Positions 61,973 through 64,000 of a stretch of DNA of 64,000 bases are shown here, one piece after another. The translations under genes were made by a program, and so were the position numbers. The DNA lies in the NCBI GenBank assembly GCA_945875545.1, contig CAMCKZ010000003.1:1-64000 (forward strand), in the 5' to 3' direction. The notes under the pieces were generated by a model. That model was not told the origin of the DNA and made no database searches. It was given only the letters and a program-made list of their open reading frames with translations. Within the stretch, counting starts at the first letter, position 1, and each line of letters starts with the position of its first letter. This DNA comes from Polyangium aurulentum (GTDB lineage Bacteria; Myxococcota_A; Polyangia; Polyangiales; Polyangiaceae).

Positions 61973-62005
61973 AAAGCGACGAGCGCAGGTTCGTCGCTTT
62001 TTTTT
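61973..62005 (+). terminator. Strong rho-independent terminator
   Basis: AAAGCGACGA (61973-61982) pairs perfectly with TCGTCGCTTT (61991-62000) and the T run continues to 62005. It is the second terminator after the small basic gene and lies 25 bp before the end of the convergent cysteine desulfurase. Confidence 0.88.
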
Positions 62006-62029
62006 GTGGCCCCATTTCCTAGCGTCGAT

Positions 62030-63154
62030 CTACCGCCGCGGCCGACCAGCGATACGAGAAATAGCCTGCAACGCGCCGTCAACAATACGGTCCGTCGTGC
62101 CCGGGCCTAGGCTCATACGAATACTGCTCTTGGCGCGCGCCACACTGTGCATCGCCGCGATCACGGGGGAAGGCTCCAGCGTCCCCGCGCTGCAGGCGCT
62201 TCCGCTCGATACCGCGACGCCTTCCACGTCAAGGGCCACGACGAGTTCCGCGCCGTCGAGCCCCGCGACCGCCACGTTGCTCACGTGCGCGAGGCGCAGC
62301 GCCGGATCCCCGTTGACCTCACTGCCCGGAAACGCCGACAGCACGTGGGCCTCCAGTCGGTCGCGCGACGCTCGCTGGGCTGCGAACCCCGCACGGCATC
62401 GATGGCGCTCTTGGAGAGCCGCCAGGAAGCCCGCGGCGGCCATCGGATCGAGTGTGCCGGGCCGCAGTCCCTTCTCTTGAGCGCCGCCCAAAAGCACCGG
62501 GTGAAGGCGATGACCGCAGGAGCTCACCACGGCACCAATACCCTTGGGCCCTTGGAATTTGTGCGCTGCCAGCGTTCGCGTTGTTCCGAGTAACGGAACT
62601 TCCATACGACCAAAAGCCTGCACCGCATCCACGTGAATGGGCACCCCGGCATGCATGCACTCTGCATGCATTTCTTGCACCGGCTGCACCACGCCCGTCT
62701 CCTGGTTCACCGCTTGCAACGTCACGAGGCGCACGCCCCCGCGCCGGAGCACCTCGCGCACGTTGCCCACATCAATGAGGCCCGCGGCGCTGACGGGCGC
62801 CCAGTGGACCTGCGCGCGCCCTTCGCGTTCGAGCGCCTCGGCGACGCGGGTGACCGACGGGTGTTCCAATCGGCTCGTGATGAGCACCCCGCGCGCCTCA
62901 ACAAATGGGGAACGAATCGCGATGTTGTTCGCCTCGGTGCCGCTTCCGGTGAAGAGCACATCTTGCGGCGCAGCCTCCATGACTTGCGCAATTTTTTCCC
63001 GCAAATCTTCAAGGATTCGTCGCGCCAAACGCCCGGCGCGGTGCACGCTCGACGGGTTCGCCCCGGCCCTTTGACTGGCCGCGACCATCGCCGCAAGCAC
63101 GCCCTCCCCGAGCGGCGTTGTGGCGTTCCAATCAAGGTACGCGAAATCATCCAT
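62030..63154 (-). CDS. Cysteine desulfurase (NifS/IscS-like)
   Basis: PLP enzyme that takes sulphur from cysteine for Fe-S clusters or thio-nucleosides. The 374-residue product starts YLDWNATTPLGEGVL. PLP Lys lies in LAAHKFQGPKGIGAV, the catalytic Cys in SSGSACSAGTLEPSPV, and FTGSGTEANNIAI is the cofactor cup. No scaffold (iscU) is adjacent, so the client pathway is unknown. ATG at 63154 overlaps the end of the histidine kinase gene by 8 bp. A 19-bp palindrome at 62652-62670 encodes part of EMHAECMHAG. Confidence 0.9.
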   Translation of the reverse strand: MDDFAYLDWNATTPLGEGVLAAMVAASQRAGANPSSVHRAGRLARRILEDLREKIAQVMEAAPQDVLFTGSGTEANNIAIRSPFVEARGVLITSRLEHPSVTRVAEALEREGRAQVHWAPVSAAGLIDVGNVREVLRRGGVRLVTLQAVNQETGVVQPVQEMHAECMHAGVPIHVDAVQAFGRMEVPLLGTTRTLAAHKFQGPKGIGAVVSSCGHRLHPVLLGGAQEKGLRPGTLDPMAAAGFLAALQERHRCRAGFAAQRASRDRLEAHVLSAFPGSEVNGDPALRLAHVSNVAVAGLDGAELVVALDVEGVAVSSGSACSAGTLEPSPVIAAMHSVARAKSSIRMSLGPGTTDRIVDGALQAISRIAGRPRR

Positions 63155-64000
63155 GGGCGAGGCGCGACGCGAACGTGGCAGCTTTTGGAATGGTGACGAC
63201 GAAAACGGCACCGGCGAAAGACACGCCGCCGATGATGGCACCGCGCGAGATTCGGATCGTGCCGCCGTGACCCTCGACTACTTTTTTCGCGATGGCGAGG
63301 CCCACGCCGACGCCTCCGTGAGTCCGCGTCGCGCTGCCATCGCCTTGCACAAAGGGCTCAAATATTTGCGTGTACTTTGCCTCATCGACGCCCTGCCCCT
63401 CATCGGCCACCGACACTTCAAAAGTCTCGTCCACGGCGCGAACGCAGATGCCAACACGGCCCGACTCTTTGGTAAATTTCACTGCATTTTCAATGATTTG
63501 AATCATCGCCCGATGCAGGCGGTCCGGGTCGCCTAGGGCTCCGAGTGGTCCCCGAGAAAGCTCCTCGACGAGGGTCACGCCCTTGTCCGAGAACGCGCCC
63601 TGCAGCACCGAGGTGGAGCGCTTCACGACCTCGAGAATGTCGTAGTCGCGATGGTGAAGGCGCATGCGGCCCGTCTCGATGGCGGTGATGTCCGTGAGGT
63701 TGTCGAGGGTTGTGCGGAGGCGCCGAACGCAATCATCCATTGCGCGAAGGGCTTTTTTTTGGGGCTTGTCGAGGGGACCGAGGTCGTCGTCCAAGAGCAT
63801 GCGCAGGTAGCCAACGATGGGTGTCATGGGGGTCGCGAGTTCGTGCGACATGTTTCGGTAGAACTCGGTGCGCAAGCGATCGAGTTCGCGCAAGCGAGAA
63901 TTCATGCGCTCAAGTTCTTCGACCTTCGCCTCGAGCCGCGCCACAATGCGCCCACCCTGGGAACGAAGCACGGCCTCCGTTGTGTCGACCGTCGAGGTGA
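63147..64000 (-). CDS. Sensor histidine kinase, C-terminal part (cut by window)
   Basis: The frame is open to base 64000, so the N-terminal sensor or receiver part is missing. What remains is the transmitter: coiled coil (VEELERMNSRLRELDRLR), H-box FYRNMSHELATPMTPIVGYL, N-box IIENAVKFTKESG, G1 VADEGQGVD and G2 GGVGVGLAIAKKVVEGHGGT. An internal GTG at 63971 is not the likely start. The cognate regulator is not in the window. It is coupled to the cysteine desulfurase by an 8-bp overlap. Confidence 0.9.
   Translation of the reverse strand, partial: TSTVDTTEAVLRSQGGRIVARLEAKVEELERMNSRLRELDRLRTEFYRNMSHELATPMTPIVGYLRMLLDDDLGPLDKPQKKALRAMDDCVRRLRTTLDNLTDITAIETGRMRLHHRDYDILEVVKRSTSVLQGAFSDKGVTLVEELSRGPLGALGDPDRLHRAMIQIIENAVKFTKESGRVGICVRAVDETFEVSVADEGQGVDEAKYTQIFEPFVQGDGSATRTHGGVGVGLAIAKKVVEGHGGTIRISRGAIIGGVSFAGAVFVVTIPKAATFASRLAHG

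Larger units (their letters stand above)
599..62667. repeat. Dispersed interrupted palindrome TGCA-NNN-TGCA (at least 27 copies)
   Basis: Starts of TGCANNNTGCA found by eye: 600, 2338, 2768, 4716, 4776, 4896, 15547, 16953, 18838, 19464, 22799, 27446, 27729, 29877, 32101, 35443, 36851, 37648, 39784, 40126, 43966, 45359, 52178, 52959, 55447, 56773, 62656. Twelve have the core TGCAGACTGCA or its complement, and the full 13-mer GTGCAGACTGCAC or its complement recurs seven times (4715, 4775, 4895, 16952, 27445, 52958, plus near-full forms). Nearly all lie inside genes on both strands. The count is a lower bound from reading. Confidence 0.85.

Overview
The window looks like a housekeeping stretch of a high-GC Gram-negative chromosome, most likely from the Myxococcota (Polyangiales/Sorangiineae type). 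Points in favour are an outer-membrane BamA homologue and TolC proteins, a Ser/Thr kinase joined to an ATPase and a TPR-like region, an Asp/Ala/Gly-rich lipoprotein linker followed by calcium-type repeats, DUF362 plus NapH-type redox proteins, and many genes coupled by 1- to 11-base overlaps. The taxon is inferred from gene content only; no rRNA or tRNA gene was found.

Layout. 1-6.7 kb (minus): DNA topoisomerase VI B and A, biotin carboxylase, argS and the 5' end of carB. 6.8-14.1 kb (plus): MFS transporter, BamA-like protein, gyrA, nth. 14.1-16.1 kb: queG (minus) and a TrmN6-like methyltransferase (plus). 16.1-24.2 kb (minus): a glycosyltransferase, a PilZ protein, an unknown protein, then rpsP-khpA-[decayed TonB receptor]-rimM-trmD-SPOUT methyltransferase and two unknown genes. 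24.6-27.7 kb (plus): era-der. 27.8-34.2 kb (minus): prs-rplY-pth-rpsF-rplI-dnaB-ArsA-like ATPase. 34.4-39.1 kb: an RlmI-like methyltransferase (plus), then the haem genes hemE-hemH-hemG (minus). 39.2-43.8 kb: DUF362 and a NapH/ferredoxin fusion, an IS630-type transposase remnant and an NTF2-like gene. 43.9-49.4 kb (minus): tetrahaem cytochrome fusion, six-repeat lipoprotein, DEAD-box helicase and a small membrane protein. 49.5-53.5 kb: polyprenyl synthase and two convergent TolC genes. 53.5-58 kb (minus): AI-2E-type permease, J-domain/TPR protein and Hsp70. 58.1-64 kb: kinase-ATPase-TPR regulator, a 53-residue basic protein, a cysteine desulfurase and a histidine kinase cut by the window edge.

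The most unusual signal is not a gene. An interrupted palindrome, TGCA-NNN-TGCA (commonest form GTGCAGACTGCAC), occurs at least 27 times, almost always inside coding sequence, where chance predicts about one. It behaves like a highly iterated palindrome or a genome-wide recognition site. A second signal is a non-coding element of about 190 bp present twice, upstream of rpsP and upstream of era. Other notable points are an archaeal-type topoisomerase VI beside gyrase, charged repeat extensions on several core proteins (Top6A, Era, Der, L25), and a decayed TonB receptor inside the ribosomal S16 operon.
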